Shown: positions 30,141-39,502 of the stretch, one piece after another | How positions within the stretch are numbered: the first letter of the stretch is position 1 | Layout: every line of letters begins with the position of its first letter | Assembly (NCBI RefSeq): GCF_029023725.1 | Contig: NZ_CP119075.1 | Location: 2,103,501 to 2,167,500, forward strand | Direction: 5' to 3' | Origin: Synoicihabitans lomoniglobus | Lineage (GTDB): Bacteria; Verrucomicrobiota; Verrucomicrobiia; Opitutales; Opitutaceae | DNA length: 64,000 bases | Notes under the pieces: generated by a model | What the model saw: the letters and a program-made list of their open reading frames with translations, nothing else | The model's database searches: none | Told to the model about the DNA's origin: nothing | Made by a program: the position numbers and the translations under genes

Positions 30141-30788
30141 ATGAAACGTCTGATCATAATTGAAGACCAAACCGCCATCCGAGAGATGCTGGTCGAGATC
30201 CTTCGTCTGGAGCCGGACTACGATCTGGTCGGGGAAAGCGGAGACGGGCAAAGCGCCCTCGCCCTTTGCTTGGAGAAAAAACCGGACCTTATCGTGCTCG
30301 ATGCCAAACTCCCGGGATTAAACGGTGTGGACCTCCTGCGCCGCGTTGTCCGGCAGCTGCCCAATCTGCGAGTGCTCGTCTTTTCCGGTTATGAAAATCC
30401 CGTGCTCGTGCGTGAAATGCTCGAATCGGGCGCGCATGGTTTCGTGGAAAAAACCGCCGGCTTGTTCGAATTCAAAAAGGGCCTCGAGACGGTCGCCAAC
30501 GGTGGCACCTACTTCGGCCCCACGGTGGCCTCGTTGCTGCGGAATGTGGTCGCCAACCCCGCCGCCAGTTCCACCGCCGATTTCCTCACCGATCGCGAAC
30601 GCGAGATCCTTCAGCTCGTGGCCGAGAGCCACAGCACCAAGGAAATCGCGCTGAAGCTCGGGATCAGCGTGAAAACGGTGGACAACCACCGCACCAATTT
30701 GATGCGGAAGCTCAATCTCCACGACGTCGCCAGCCTGACGCGTTACGCCGTGGAAATCGGACTCATCGAGTCCAAGACCACGCTTTAA
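30141..30788 (+). CDS. NarL/FixJ-type response regulator
   Basis: The 215-residue protein has a receiver domain ([16 protein letters not shown], acceptor Asp at about 54 in [13 protein letters not shown], Ser in VLVFSGYEN, Lys in GFVEKTAGL). A LuxR-type HTH follows ([43 protein letters not shown]). A sensor kinase is not next to it, so it is an orphan here. Its stop TAA overlaps the stop of the convergent cbiX-like gene. Confidence 0.92.
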   Translation: MKRLIIIEDQTAIREMLVEILRLEPDYDLVGESGDGQSALALCLEKKPDLIVLDAKLPGLNGVDLLRRVVRQLPNLRVLVFSGYENPVLVREMLESGAHGFVEKTAGLFEFKKGLETVANGGTYFGPTVASLLRNVVANPAASSTADFLTDREREILQLVAESHSTKEIALKLGISVKTVDNHRTNLMRKLNLHDVASLTRYAVEIGLIESKTTL

Positions 30789-31660
30789 GCATCGGATGAG
30801 ATCGCCGCCTGCCAGCGGCGCCACAGCAGCTCCTGCACTTCGGGAGCTCGCCCGATCACCTTTGTGATTTTGATGCGCAGGCGCGGATATTTTTCCGCTG
30901 CCGTCGCACAAATTTGGGCAATGTCGCCCGCCATGCCGGCATGACGACCGGCTTGGAGAAATTGCAACGCCACGACGACGTCGCCTCCGCCCGACGCCCC
31001 GATTTCCGCGAGGGCTTGTTCGAGTAACGGATCGTTAAAGGCATAGTCCGGACCCGCTCTACGTTCCATCGAGGTGGCTCGGACGCTGAAATTTTCATCG
31101 CGCACAAGTGCGCCCAATTCTCCGGCAATCAAATCGCGCACATGCGCCACCGCCGGTTGCGGGCTGCCATGATCCGTGAGTAAAACGCGAGGGTTGGTGA
31201 GCGCGTGATCGGCCACCGTCCCCTTCACTTCCCGGTGAATGGCCCGAGCAACCAACGCCGCGGAATCATCGCCGGCTTGGACCAGAGGCGCGGCCAACCT
31301 CACGCGCACCGCCGGATACTTTTTCCGCTGCGCCTCCAAACGTTCCGGCAGGTATTCAGTCAGCGCCGCACTGGGTCCGAAGAACAAGGGCAGCAGCAAT
31401 ACGTTCTGGCCTCCGCTCTCGGCCCACCTCTGTAAAAACGGTTCGACGAGTTCCGCGTTAACACCGCCGAGTTGATCCGCGGATACGCCGCTGGAATGCA
31501 GCAGCGACACGGCTTTCACCGGCACGTCGATGCGAGGCTGCAGCGCCTTGGCGGTCTCTCGCAAACTCAGCGTCGAAGCGGCACGCAGTGATCCATTGTC
31601 GAACAACAGGCAAATTGAAGGGGCAAAGCTGGACACGTTTCGGTTAAATATCTTGCTCAC
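30785..31660 (-). CDS. CbiX-family (sirohydrochlorin chelatase-like) protein, two-domain
   Basis: The 291-residue protein has two repeats of the CbiX chelatase fold. The first half has [15 protein letters not shown] and [23 protein letters not shown]; the second has [25 protein letters not shown] and [22 protein letters not shown] family member inserts metal into sirohydrochlorin in cobalamin or siroheme synthesis. The classical HGS-x-x-P start of the first domain is replaced by DNGS, so only the second domain has the typical DHGS motif. The gene is isolated, with no other cobalamin genes near. Confidence 0.75.
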   Translation of the reverse strand: MSKIFNRNVSSFAPSICLLFDNGSLRAASTLSLRETAKALQPRIDVPVKAVSLLHSSGVSADQLGGVNAELVEPFLQRWAESGGQNVLLLPLFFGPSAALTEYLPERLEAQRKKYPAVRVRLAAPLVQAGDDSAALVARAIHREVKGTVADHALTNPRVLLTDHGSPQPAVAHVRDLIAGELGALVRDENFSVRATSMERRAGPDYAFNDPLLEQALAEIGASGGGDVVVALQFLQAGRHAGMAGDIAQICATAAEKYPRLRIKITKVIGRAPEVQELLWRRWQAAISSDA

Positions 31661-31709
31661 CGAAATGCCATCCCCGATAAGGACAACTCAATCGTCCTTT
31701 CCCCGACTC

Positions 31710-32297
31710 ATGAGCGTATTTGCCAAGAAACTTGTTCTCGTCCTGACCATCGCGACCCTCGGCCTCACCGGCTGTAACAAGAAACCGGTGCGCCCCGATC
31801 CTGGCTCGACCATGATTGGCCCGGGTGGTGCCAATGGCGGCGCCGGCTTCAGCGACAATCTGCTCAACCCGGGCGACGTCTACACGGGTGACCCCCTCTT
31901 GGGCGACTACGACAGCGTCTTGGAAACACGCGGTGGCGTCATCGAAACCGACGACATGATCCGTGGTCTCCTTGAGCCCGTCTATTTCGACTTCGACCAG
32001 TCCGGCATCAAGCCTTCCGAGCGCATCAAGCTCGAAGCCGCCATCGACTACCTCAACGCCAACCCGCAATACCGTCTCCTGCTTGAAGGTCATTGTGACT
32101 GGAAAGGCACCGCGGAATACAATCTCGGCCTCGGCGACCGCCGTGCCGGTGCGGCCCGCCAATTCCTCGAGACCGCCGGCGTCGGCATGTCCCGTTTGGA
32201 AACGGCCTCCAAGGGTGACCTCGAAGCCGTCGAAAACAGCGACGCCGCCCAGGCCTCCCAGGATCGCCGCGTCGACCTCGTGATTCTGAAGCGATAG
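31710..32297 (+). CDS. pal: Pal-like OmpA-family lipoprotein
   Basis: The 195-residue protein starts MSVFAKKLVLVLTIATLGLTGC with a lipobox (LTGC). After a Gly/Asn/Pro linker (about 25-75), the OmpA domain begins with VYFDFDQSGIKPSERIKLEAAIDYLNANP. It then has LLLEGHCDWKGTAEYNLGLGDRRAGAARQFL, and ends with SQDRRVDLVIL. This is the peptidoglycan-binding pattern of Pal, though the linker is longer than in E. coli. It probably tethers the outer membrane to the cell wall. tolA, tolB and tolQR are not seen beside it. Confidence 0.82.
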   Translation: MSVFAKKLVLVLTIATLGLTGCNKKPVRPDPGSTMIGPGGANGGAGFSDNLLNPGDVYTGDPLLGDYDSVLETRGGVIETDDMIRGLLEPVYFDFDQSGIKPSERIKLEAAIDYLNANPQYRLLLEGHCDWKGTAEYNLGLGDRRAGAARQFLETAGVGMSRLETASKGDLEAVENSDAAQASQDRRVDLVILKR

Positions 32298-32320
32298 ATC
32301 GCCTCGATTTTCCCAAAAAA

Positions 32321-32344
32321 AGCCCGACCGGAAACGGCCGGGCT
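32321..32344 (+). terminator. Rho-independent terminator after pal
   Basis: AGCCCGACCG (32321-32330), loop GAAA, CGGCCGGGCT (32335-32344), one A/C mismatch. It is followed by TTTTTTG on the plus strand and preceded by an A-run, so it works in both directions. Confidence 0.85.
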
Positions 32345-32396
32345 TTTTTGGGCGCTGAAACGGGGATCTGATTCGTTCGCGTTGGCGCTGCTCCCC

Positions 32397-32448
32397 AGCG
32401 CCGTTCCCAAGCGCCACTCTCAAGCGCCACTCCCGAGCGCCACTCCGG
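32397..32448. repeat. Four 13-bp tandem repeats
   Basis: AGCGCC followed by seven variable bases recurs four times at 13-bp spacing (32397, 32410, 32423, 32436). It runs directly into the intergenic hairpin repeat that starts about 32446. Confidence 0.65.
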
Positions 32449-32556
32449 GTAGGGCGTGCTCGCCGAGCGCGCCGTTGCGGTATTACGGGGGGGGAGGCCC
32501 GCCCCCGATTGCCGATTCGATGTGTTCGGCGGTTTCGGCGAAACCGCCCTACCCTG
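32446..32556. repeat. Copy of the GGTAGGGCG intergenic hairpin repeat
   Basis: The segment contains GGTAGGGCGTGCTCGCC near its start and the hairpin GGCGGTTT-N5-AAACCGCC at 32528-32548 followed by CTACC. It is the same family as at 19103-19789 and 36578-36669. The gap 32298-32600 otherwise holds the pal terminator and the tandem repeats. Confidence 0.75.
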
Positions 32557-32600
32557 ATCGGCTCGCCGTAGTGGCGAATGAGGCGCGAACGTCGCGAAAA

Positions 32601-33974
32601 TTACCGGCCGGCCAATTTGCGCAGCACTTGCTCGCTCACCTTCATGCCGCGTTCCATTACGCCGAGATGGAAGCTCTCGTTGGGCGCGTGCAGATTGTCT
32701 TCCGGCAGGAACAGCCCAAACATCACCGAGTCGAGCCCGAGCACCCGCTTGATGTCCGCGATGATGGGCACACTGCCACCTTCCCGCAGATACAACGGCG
32801 GTTTACCAAAGACGTCCGCAATGGCGGTATCGGCTGCGCGGAAGGCGTCTGCCAGCACGGGAGACTGATCCGCCGGGGTGTTGGACCGATCCGGCGGCAC
32901 CACCACGTAAGGCGTGCCTTCGTGTTGATCGATGAGACGAAGCGTCACGTCCTTCGGAGCGCGCTCGCGAATCGCGGCGTAGACCAATTGCCGTATCTTT
33001 TTCGGATCCTGGTTGGCCACCAAACGGCAGCTCACTTTGGCCATGGCCTTGCTCGGGATGACCGTCTTGGAGCCTTCGCCTTGGTAACCACCGCCGATGC
33101 CGTTGAAATCAAGCGTGGGCATGAAGCGCACCGCTTCGAACGGCGTGAAACCTTCCGCCGTGTAGAATGCGGGAATACCGAGAAATTTGCGGTAGGCTTC
33201 GGTGTCGGTGCCGTATTTCACCAGTTCGTCCTTTTCCCATGGTTCGACGTCGAGCACGTCGTCGTAAAACCCCGGGACATTGACGCGGCCGTCGGGGCCA
33301 TGCAGCGAGGCACACACCTCCGTCAGCGCTTGAATGGGGTTGCGCAGCACGCCGCCATGCAGACCGGAATGCAGGTCCGACTTCGCGGTCGTTACTTCGA
33401 TATCGAACAGCACGAGCCCGCGCAGCCCGCACGTAATCACGACCTGATCCTCGCTCGGGATGCCGGTATCGGACAGGAACACGAGATCGGCCTGCTTGAG
33501 GCGTTCGCTGTATTGCTCTAAAAATTTCGGAAAGCTCGGGCTGCCCATTTCCTCTTCACCCTCGATCATGAAAGTGATGCGCAGCGGCAAGTCCGGCTCT
33601 GCTTCCAACAATTTGCCCACGGCGGCGATGTGCGTCATCAACGGCCCCTTGTTATCAGCCGTGCCACGCCCGTAGAGGCGATCCCCGCGCTGCTCCGGCT
33701 CAAACGCCTCGGACTCCCACAGATTCAAGGGATCGGCCGGTTGCACGTCGTAGTGGCCGTAGATGATGACGTGAGGCCAAGACGGATCCGTGCCCCGGCT
33801 GGCGAGGATGATCGGATGCAGGTCCGTCTGCACGACCTCGACTTCGAAGCCGATCGATTGCAGCAGCTCCGACACAAAACTTTGCGCGCCCTTCATGCCA
33901 TCGGCGAAGGCCGAATCGGCGGACACGCTCGGGTGCCGGATGAATTCTTTCAGTTTTTCAACGGGATCAAACAT
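32601..33974 (-). CDS. M20-family dipeptidase / metallopeptidase
   Basis: The 457-residue protein has the metal-site motifs of M20: IIYGHYDVQPADPL, YGRGTADNKGPLM, IEGEEEMGSPS and a later His in DLHSGLHGG. It is cytoplasmic by appearance, without a signal peptide. Members hydrolyse dipeptides or N-acyl amino acids. It starts MFDPVEKLKEFIRHPSVSAD and ends KVSEQVLRKLAGR, full length for the family. Repeats and the pal terminator separate it from the upstream region; its neighbours do not form an operon. Confidence 0.88.
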   Translation of the reverse strand: MFDPVEKLKEFIRHPSVSADSAFADGMKGAQSFVSELLQSIGFEVEVVQTDLHPIILASRGTDPSWPHVIIYGHYDVQPADPLNLWESEAFEPEQRGDRLYGRGTADNKGPLMTHIAAVGKLLEAEPDLPLRITFMIEGEEEMGSPSFPKFLEQYSERLKQADLVFLSDTGIPSEDQVVITCGLRGLVLFDIEVTTAKSDLHSGLHGGVLRNPIQALTEVCASLHGPDGRVNVPGFYDDVLDVEPWEKDELVKYGTDTEAYRKFLGIPAFYTAEGFTPFEAVRFMPTLDFNGIGGGYQGEGSKTVIPSKAMAKVSCRLVANQDPKKIRQLVYAAIRERAPKDVTLRLIDQHEGTPYVVVPPDRSNTPADQSPVLADAFRAADTAIADVFGKPPLYLREGGSVPIIADIKRVLGLDSVMFGLFLPEDNLHAPNESFHLGVMERGMKVSEQVLRKLAGR

Positions 33975-34037
33975 GTCCCGAATCTGTCCGAGCCTCCCCG
34001 CAACCGCTAGCCGGAAAGCTCCGGCAGCTGCCGAATA

Positions 34038-34895
34038 TTAGGGCGCGCCGATTTCCGTATCAGTCACCGACGCGGGTTCGTCGTAGAATGTGCCATTCTC
34101 GATCTTCGCCTTGGTCTCCAAATAGAGCGGCACGTATTTCGGGGCGATTTGCTGAAGATTGCGAATCCGAGTCGCGTTGGACGGGTGCGTGGAAAGCAGT
34201 TCCCAAGGTTCCGCCCGGCCTTCATTGGCCTTTTGCATGCGCTGCCAAAAGGTGATCGCCGCCCGGGGATCGTAGCCTGCGCCTGCGGCAAAACGCACGC
34301 CGATCGTATCGGCCTCGGATTCATGAACCCGCGAATATTTGAGCAGTCCGACTTGGGCGCCGCCGCCAATGGTGGCCATCGCAATTTGACGTTTCTGCGG
34401 ATCCATCTCCGCCATCTTCATGCCTTCGTCAGCCACGACCGTGAGTCCGGCGGCCAAAATTTGCTGGGAATAACGTTCGCCGGAATGGCGCGATGAAACG
34501 TGCGCGATTTCGTGCCCCATCACGGCGGCCAACTCGTCGTCCGATTCCGCCAAATTGATCAGGCCAGTGTAAACGCCCACCTTGCCACCTGGAAGCGCGA
34601 ACGCGTTGAGTTCATTGGACTCGAAAACCACGAACTCCCAGTTGGCATTAGGCAAATCGCGTCCCACGGAGCGGGCAATGCGACGGCCGATGCGCGTGAT
34701 GCGATCGTTAGCCATCACGTTGGTCGAAATTGGTTCACTCTCCTTGATCTGAGCAAAGGCGCTGAGCCCCATCTGCGCTTCCTCGGCGGGCGAGGTGATG
34801 ATGATCTGCCGGCGGCCGGTTTCCGGGACCGTCGTGCAGCCACCGAAAAATGCGGCGAGGACTCCGATCAGGGCGAGCAGTGGCAGGCGTTTCAT
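34038..34895 (-). CDS. M48-family metalloprotease lipoprotein
   Basis: From ATG 34895 (MKRLPLLALIGVLAAFFGGC) the protein has 285 residues and a lipobox (FGGC), so it is membrane-anchored and periplasmic or outer-membrane-facing. The zinc motif HEIAH lies in DDELAAVMGHEIAHVSSRH, and the third ligand Glu is in VHESEADTIGVRFAAGAGYDP. The family includes LoiP/BepA-like quality-control peptidases of the envelope. A long upstream extension of the frame is antisense sequence within purH and is not used. It follows purH on the same strand. Confidence 0.88.
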   Translation of the reverse strand: MKRLPLLALIGVLAAFFGGCTTVPETGRRQIIITSPAEEAQMGLSAFAQIKESEPISTNVMANDRITRIGRRIARSVGRDLPNANWEFVVFESNELNAFALPGGKVGVYTGLINLAESDDELAAVMGHEIAHVSSRHSGERYSQQILAAGLTVVADEGMKMAEMDPQKRQIAMATIGGGAQVGLLKYSRVHESEADTIGVRFAAGAGYDPRAAITFWQRMQKANEGRAEPWELLSTHPSNATRIRNLQQIAPKYVPLYLETKAKIENGTFYDEPASVTDTEIGAP

Positions 34896-34953
34896 GCTCT
34901 CCAGCAAACGAACTGTCCCGCGGCGTGCAACTCTCGCTGCACGCCGGTTGCAA

Positions 34954-36501
34954 TTAATGCTTAAAGTGGCGAATGCCCGTGAAGACCATCGCCATGTCGC
35001 GCTCGTCGGCCGCGGCAATGACTTCGGCATCACGCACCGAACCGCCCGGCTGAATCGCGCAGGTCGCACCGGCATCGGCCGCCGCAATGAGGCCATCCGC
35101 GAACGGAAACAGGGCTTCGCTAGCGACCACCGAACCTTTGAGGTCGAGCCCGGCTTCGCCCGCTTTCCACACCGCGATGCGCGAGCTGTCGACGCGAGCC
35201 ATTTGGCCAGCCCCAACGCCGAGCGTGCGCTCGCCATTGCAATAGACGATCGAGTTGGACTTCACGTGCTTGCCGATTTTCCAACCGAACAACATGGCCG
35301 CCCACTCTTCCTCGGTGGGCTGACGTTTCGTCACGACCTTGAAGTCGGCCACTTTACCGAGCGTGCGATCGCGGTCCTGCAGCAGCACGCCACCGATGAC
35401 CGAGCGCACTTCCTGCAGCGAGTCCGCCCCGATGCCGTCCTTGGCAATCATGAGGCGCAGATTCTTTTTCTTGGCAAAAATAGCCAACGCTTCGTCGGTA
35501 AAACGGGGGGCAATGATCACTTCGGTGAAGATCCCCGCGATGGTCGCGGCGAGTTCCGGGCCCATGGTTTGATTGACGATGATGATGCCGCCAAACGGAG
35601 CCTGGCGGTCCGTCGCGAACGCATCTTCCCAGGCTGCCTCCAACGTGTCGGCACTGGCGACGCCGCACGGGTTGGTGTGCTTGAGAATGGCCACGGTCGG
35701 CCGCTCGAATTCACCGATGAGGTATGTCGCCGAAGTGATATCGAGGATGTTGTTATAGCTGAGCGCCTTGCCTTGCAGCTGCTCAAAATGTTCGTGGAAC
35801 GTGCCGTAGAGGGCGGCCTTTTGGTGCGGGTTCTCGCCGTAGCGCAGTTCCTGCGCCTTTTCGAGGTCCATGGACAACACCGCCGGAAAACCGCTGAGTG
35901 CTTCCAAGTCGGGCTCGTCGGCCTGCGATTCCAAATAAGCGGCGATCGCGGCATCGTAGCTGGCCGTGCGTTGAAACACTTTCAGCGCAAGATCACGACG
36001 AAGTTGCGCCATGGCCGAGTCGTCGCCCATGGCTTCGAGCACGACGTCGTAGTCGGCCGGATCGCACACGACGGTGACCGCCTCGTGATTTTTGGCCGCG
36101 CTGCGCAACATCGACGGACCACCGATATCGATATTCTCGATCGCCTCCTCCCGCGTGACGTCCGCTTTCGCCACCGTTTCCTCGAACGGATAGAGGTTCA
36201 CCACCACCAAATCGATCAACGCGATGTCGTGCGCTTTGGCGGCGTCGAGATGGTCGGCTTTGTCGCGACGGCAGAGCAAGCCGCCGTGGATTTTGGGATG
36301 CAGCGTTTTCACGCGACCTTCCATCATTTCGGGGAAACCGGTGTGATCGCTCACTTCCGTGACGGGCAGGCCTTTCTCCGCCAAAAGACGGGCCGTCCCC
36401 CCCGTCGAGAGCAGCCGGTAGCCGTGCTGCTGCACCAATGCGGTGGCAAATTCCACCACGCCGCTTTTGTCGCTCACCGAAAGAAGGGCCAGTTTTTCCA
36501 T
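34954..36501 (-). CDS. purH: Bifunctional AICAR transformylase / IMP cyclohydrolase
   Basis: The 515-residue protein starts [22 protein letters not shown]. The MGS-like IMP cyclohydrolase domain (1-150) shows [11 protein letters not shown] and [20 protein letters not shown]. The AICAR formyltransferase domain follows, with [25 protein letters not shown] and [13 protein letters not shown], ending with [20 protein letters not shown] and FPFADGL. It performs the last two steps of purine biosynthesis. A TTG nine codons upstream is possible but less likely. Length matches the family. Confidence 0.95.
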   Translation of the reverse strand: MEKLALLSVSDKSGVVEFATALVQQHGYRLLSTGGTARLLAEKGLPVTEVSDHTGFPEMMEGRVKTLHPKIHGGLLCRRDKADHLDAAKAHDIALIDLVVVNLYPFEETVAKADVTREEAIENIDIGGPSMLRSAAKNHEAVTVVCDPADYDVVLEAMGDDSAMAQLRRDLALKVFQRTASYDAAIAAYLESQADEPDLEALSGFPAVLSMDLEKAQELRYGENPHQKAALYGTFHEHFEQLQGKALSYNNILDITSATYLIGEFERPTVAILKHTNPCGVASADTLEAAWEDAFATDRQAPFGGIIIVNQTMGPELAATIAGIFTEVIIAPRFTDEALAIFAKKKNLRLMIAKDGIGADSLQEVRSVIGGVLLQDRDRTLGKVADFKVVTKRQPTEEEWAAMLFGWKIGKHVKSNSIVYCNGERTLGVGAGQMARVDSSRIAVWKAGEAGLDLKGSVVASEALFPFADGLIAAADAGATCAIQPGGSVRDAEVIAAADERDMAMVFTGIRHFKH

Positions 36502-36577
36502 TGAACCGGCTTTGTGCGGTCCACCCAAAATACTGGCAAGACCGGATTGGTGGAGAGGTCTGTCGGAGTCGCAAAAG

Positions 36578-36669
36578 TTGGGGCGTGCGCGCCGAGCACG
36601 CCGAGGCAGAGAACCGAGGCTTCCTTCTTGAGTAGCTGCGTTCGGCGGTTTCGGCGAAACCGCCCTACC
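36578..36669. repeat. Copy of the intergenic hairpin repeat upstream of purH
   Basis: It has GTTGGGGCGTGCGCGCC at the left and the hairpin GGCGGTTT-N5-AAACCGCC at 36644-36664 followed by CTACC. It lies between purH and the TauE/SafE-like gene and belongs to the same family as the copies at 19.1-19.8 kb and 32.5 kb. Confidence 0.7.
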
Positions 36670-36674
36670 TCATC

Positions 36675-37403
36675 CTAGTGATGATGGTCCGGAGTCGTGT
36701 TTTCTCCATCCGCGCTCCACATCAGGTGCTCGTGGAACCAGTGATGCACGGCGGGTCGATTCCGCACGATCGTCAACCCACCCAGCGCGATCAAAAGCAC
36801 GCCCGCCGCCCGCATCAACCACTGGCGCCCGGCTCCACCCAGTTTGGGCAACAACCACGCCGTCGCCGCCAAGCCGGGCAGTGTCGCGAGGCTAAATACC
36901 AACGCGCCCGCCACCAACGTCGTCACCGATTGCGTGCCGACCAGATACAGCAGCGCCGCAAACGACAGACCACACGGCAGGAAGCCGTTGATCCAGCCGA
37001 TGAGCAGCCCTTTGAACGCCGAGGATGATTGGCCGAGCCCGCGCATCACCCCGCACGCTCGCGAACCCTGCCACCACCGCAGAAACGCCTGCGGCATCCG
37101 GCGTTCGAACAATTGGCTCAGGCCCAGCGCGATCATGACCAGGCCCACGCCCCATCCGATCGCGCCCTGCACTTGCTCGATCGGTGCCCGCGTGGCGATG
37201 AGTCGTGTGGCCGCCATGACCGCGACGCCGACGAAAACGTAACCCAGCCCTTTGCCGACTTGATACGCCACCTGTCGAGCCCACCACCGCGCCCGCCCTC
37301 CCGTGCCGCTGCCGGCCGCGATCGCGAACGCGCCGCACATGCCCACGCAGTGCCCGGTGCCCAACAGGGCGAGCAACGCAACGTGACTGAGATCGGCGAC
37401 CAT
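36675..37403 (-). CDS. TauE/SafE-like (sulfite exporter family, DUF2182-like) membrane protein
   Basis: From ATG 37403 the protein has 242 residues with about six membrane spans. It starts MVADLSHVALLALLGTGHCVGMCGAFAIAAG; the GTGHCVGMCG motif with paired cysteines is typical of the SafE/urease-accessory-UreH-like branch (DsbD-like transmembrane proteins). Later motifs are FLPCGLSFAALLYLVGT and LVFSLATLPGLAA. The C-terminus is His-rich (DGENTTPDHHH), which could bind a metal. Its substrate is unknown; metal handling for cytochrome oxidase assembly is common for this branch. It is preceded by apaG on the opposite strand. Confidence 0.78.
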   Translation of the reverse strand: MVADLSHVALLALLGTGHCVGMCGAFAIAAGSGTGGRARWWARQVAYQVGKGLGYVFVGVAVMAATRLIATRAPIEQVQGAIGWGVGLVMIALGLSQLFERRMPQAFLRWWQGSRACGVMRGLGQSSSAFKGLLIGWINGFLPCGLSFAALLYLVGTQSVTTLVAGALVFSLATLPGLAATAWLLPKLGGAGRQWLMRAAGVLLIALGGLTIVRNRPAVHHWFHEHLMWSADGENTTPDHHH

Positions 37404-37496
37404 CTTGGCGCACGATCTGCCTCCTCTTCGCCTTCGCAACGGAATTCCCCGCGAATCCGGTTTGCATCCCCGCCGCCGCCGCATCTGTTTCTCCGC

Positions 37497-37892
37497 GTGC
37501 CCGTCTCTTCGGAATTGCCCGGACTCATCGCTCGTTTGGATCGCTTGGTTTACCACCACGGCGGTTCCTGCCTCCCCCCGGACAAACCGCACGCGTTCGT
37601 CTACTTCATTACGGTTCACAACGGTTCCGACCACGCGGTCGACTTGCTCGGACGCAAATGGGTCGTGCAACAAACCGACGGTGAACGCCTCGTGATCGAA
37701 GGCGACAAGATCGTGGGCGAGACTCCGCACCTCGAGCCCGGCGAATCGTTTTCCTACAACAGCTACCACGTCACCGGCTGCAATGCGCAGGTCGTCGGGA
37801 GCTTTCATGGCACCGACGACACGGGAGCACGAATCCACGTCATCCTGCCGCCGTTCGAGATGAAGATCCCGGACGACGCCCACGCGTCGTAA
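37497..37892 (+). CDS. apaG: ApaG domain protein
   Basis: From a GTG at 37497 the protein has 131 residues. No ATG is available upstream in frame without overlapping the divergent gene. It starts MPVSSELPGLIARLDRLVYHHGGSC, then VYFITVHNGSDHAVDLLGRKWVVQQTDG and IVGETPHLEPGESFSYNSY. This is the ApaG beta-sandwich with the signature GE-x-P-x-L-x-PGE-x-F-x-Y. Function is not known with certainty. A beta-CASP hydrolase gene follows after 65 bases on the same strand. Confidence 0.88.
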   Translation: MPVSSELPGLIARLDRLVYHHGGSCLPPDKPHAFVYFITVHNGSDHAVDLLGRKWVVQQTDGERLVIEGDKIVGETPHLEPGESFSYNSYHVTGCNAQVVGSFHGTDDTGARIHVILPPFEMKIPDDAHAS

Positions 37893-37957
37893 GATCGGCG
37901 GGGGAAAGTTGGTCTTGCTCCGTCGGTAGGCATGGCCCTCGCTGATCCTTTACAAAA

Positions 37958-39322
37958 ATGAAACTACTCGATCTCAACCGCCAGGGCGGTATCGGTGCCA
38001 ACTGCTTGTTCGTTCAAATTGGCGGCGTTAATTTACTCATAGACAGCGGCTTAAATCCCAAGCACGTCGGCCGCGTCGCCACACCTGACTTCGGAAAAAT
38101 CCGCGGCGAGCGCGTCGATCTCATCGTTATTACGCACTGCCACTTGGATCATATCGGCAGTGTGCCGGTGGCGATGCGCGAATTTCCCGATGCTCCGGTC
38201 ATCATGACGGCATCGAGTCGCATCCTCATCGAGCGCATGCTGCACAACTCGACCAACGTGATGAAGCGGCAGAAAGAGGAGAACGATATTCCGGAGTATC
38301 CGCTTTTCTCCCACGAGGAAATCGACCGCTGCGCGCGTCGCATGGTCGGCCTGAACTTTGGCATGGTGAAACGTTTTCACGGCGTTGATCCGCGCCATGA
38401 AATCGAGATCGTGCTCCACCCGGCCGGTCACGTCGCCGGCGCGTGCGCCCTCGAGGTGCGCCACAAACATCGCGGCATCTTTTTCACCGGTGACGTGTTG
38501 TTCGACAACCTGCGCACCCTCCCCGGCGCCCATTTTCCCACCGGTCACTTCGATACCATCGTCACCGAAACCACGCGCGGTCTCACAGAGCGCGAGGTTG
38601 GCAAGGAGCGCGTGCACGAGGTCGACGCGCTGATCAAGTCCATCAACGACACCATCGGCCGCGGCGGATCTTTTCTCCTGCCGGTATTTGCCCTTGGGCG
38701 CATGCAGGAGATTTTAACGATTCTCCACGATGCCCGACGTTTCGGTAAACTCGTCGACTGCCCGATCATTGGTTCTGGCCTCGGCATCGCGCTGTGCGAC
38801 TACTTCGACGAGATTCGCCGCAAGACCCAGCACGTGCAGTTCAATCGTTCGACGCTCAAGGAACTCAAGCTCAAGGCCCTTCCCCGCAAGGTGACGCCAG
38901 GTCAGGATCCGCAGCGCAACGGTTTGTTCGTGGTGAGCTCCGGCATGCTGGTGGAAAACACGCCCAGCTACGCCCTCGCCTCGGGTCTCCTTGGCCACCA
39001 CCGCAACACCATCGGCTTTGTCGGTTACTGCGATCCGGACACCCCCGGCGGGAAACTGCTGGAGTGCAAACCCGGCGACGACTTCATCTTCGAAACCGTG
39101 CACGTGCGCTCGAAGGTCAAGGCCCGCATCGAACGCTATGAACTGAGCGGTCATGCCGAGCGCGAAGAGTTGCTCGAATTCGCACTACAAGCCACCCCCC
39201 GCGCCGTCGTGCTCACCCACGGCGACCCGGCAGCTCGCAAGTGGTTCGAAGGTCAGTTCGCCGCCCGCGGCCCCGACATCAAGGTCCTCGATCCCGTGCC
39301 AGGCCAGACCTACCAAGTCTAA
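37958..39322 (+). CDS. Metallo-beta-lactamase / beta-CASP hydrolase, RNase-like
   Basis: The 454-residue protein has the zinc motif ITHCHLDHIGS, a later HPAGHVAGAC, FTGDVLFDN and the beta-CASP region LLPVFALGRMQEIL. It ends with YELSGHAEREELLEFA and PRAVVLTHGDPAARKWF (His motif C region). The family includes Ysh1/CPSF-73-like exonucleases and bacterial RNA-processing enzymes. Substrate is not evident; an RNA role is inference from the beta-CASP domain. It is a single gene, with apaG upstream. Confidence 0.85.
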   Translation: MKLLDLNRQGGIGANCLFVQIGGVNLLIDSGLNPKHVGRVATPDFGKIRGERVDLIVITHCHLDHIGSVPVAMREFPDAPVIMTASSRILIERMLHNSTNVMKRQKEENDIPEYPLFSHEEIDRCARRMVGLNFGMVKRFHGVDPRHEIEIVLHPAGHVAGACALEVRHKHRGIFFTGDVLFDNLRTLPGAHFPTGHFDTIVTETTRGLTEREVGKERVHEVDALIKSINDTIGRGGSFLLPVFALGRMQEILTILHDARRFGKLVDCPIIGSGLGIALCDYFDEIRRKTQHVQFNRSTLKELKLKALPRKVTPGQDPQRNGLFVVSSGMLVENTPSYALASGLLGHHRNTIGFVGYCDPDTPGGKLLECKPGDDFIFETVHVRSKVKARIERYELSGHAEREELLEFALQATPRAVVLTHGDPAARKWFEGQFAARGPDIKVLDPVPGQTYQV

Positions 39323-39430
39323 GACGGACTGCCCTACTGAGCCTTTCGGTCTCCTCCCCGCGCAATCAGCCGGTAGTAGTTTTTACAGGAGGAAACTGAG
39401 TTAAACAGAGCTCGAGCTCAACCTCCGGAG

Positions 39431-39450
39431 GGACGACTCCCACGTCGTCC
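39431..39450. repeat. Short inverted repeat of the GGACGAC/GTCGTCC type
   Basis: GGACGAC (39431-39437) and GTCGTCC (39444-39450) around TCCCAC. It lies in the 180-base gap between convergent genes and may act as a weak terminator; no T-run follows. Confidence 0.45.
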
Positions 39451-39502
39451 GCCGAGGAGTGGCTCAGCTCGTTCGAAAGTCCCCTGCTATCGGGGGGGGC
39501 TC

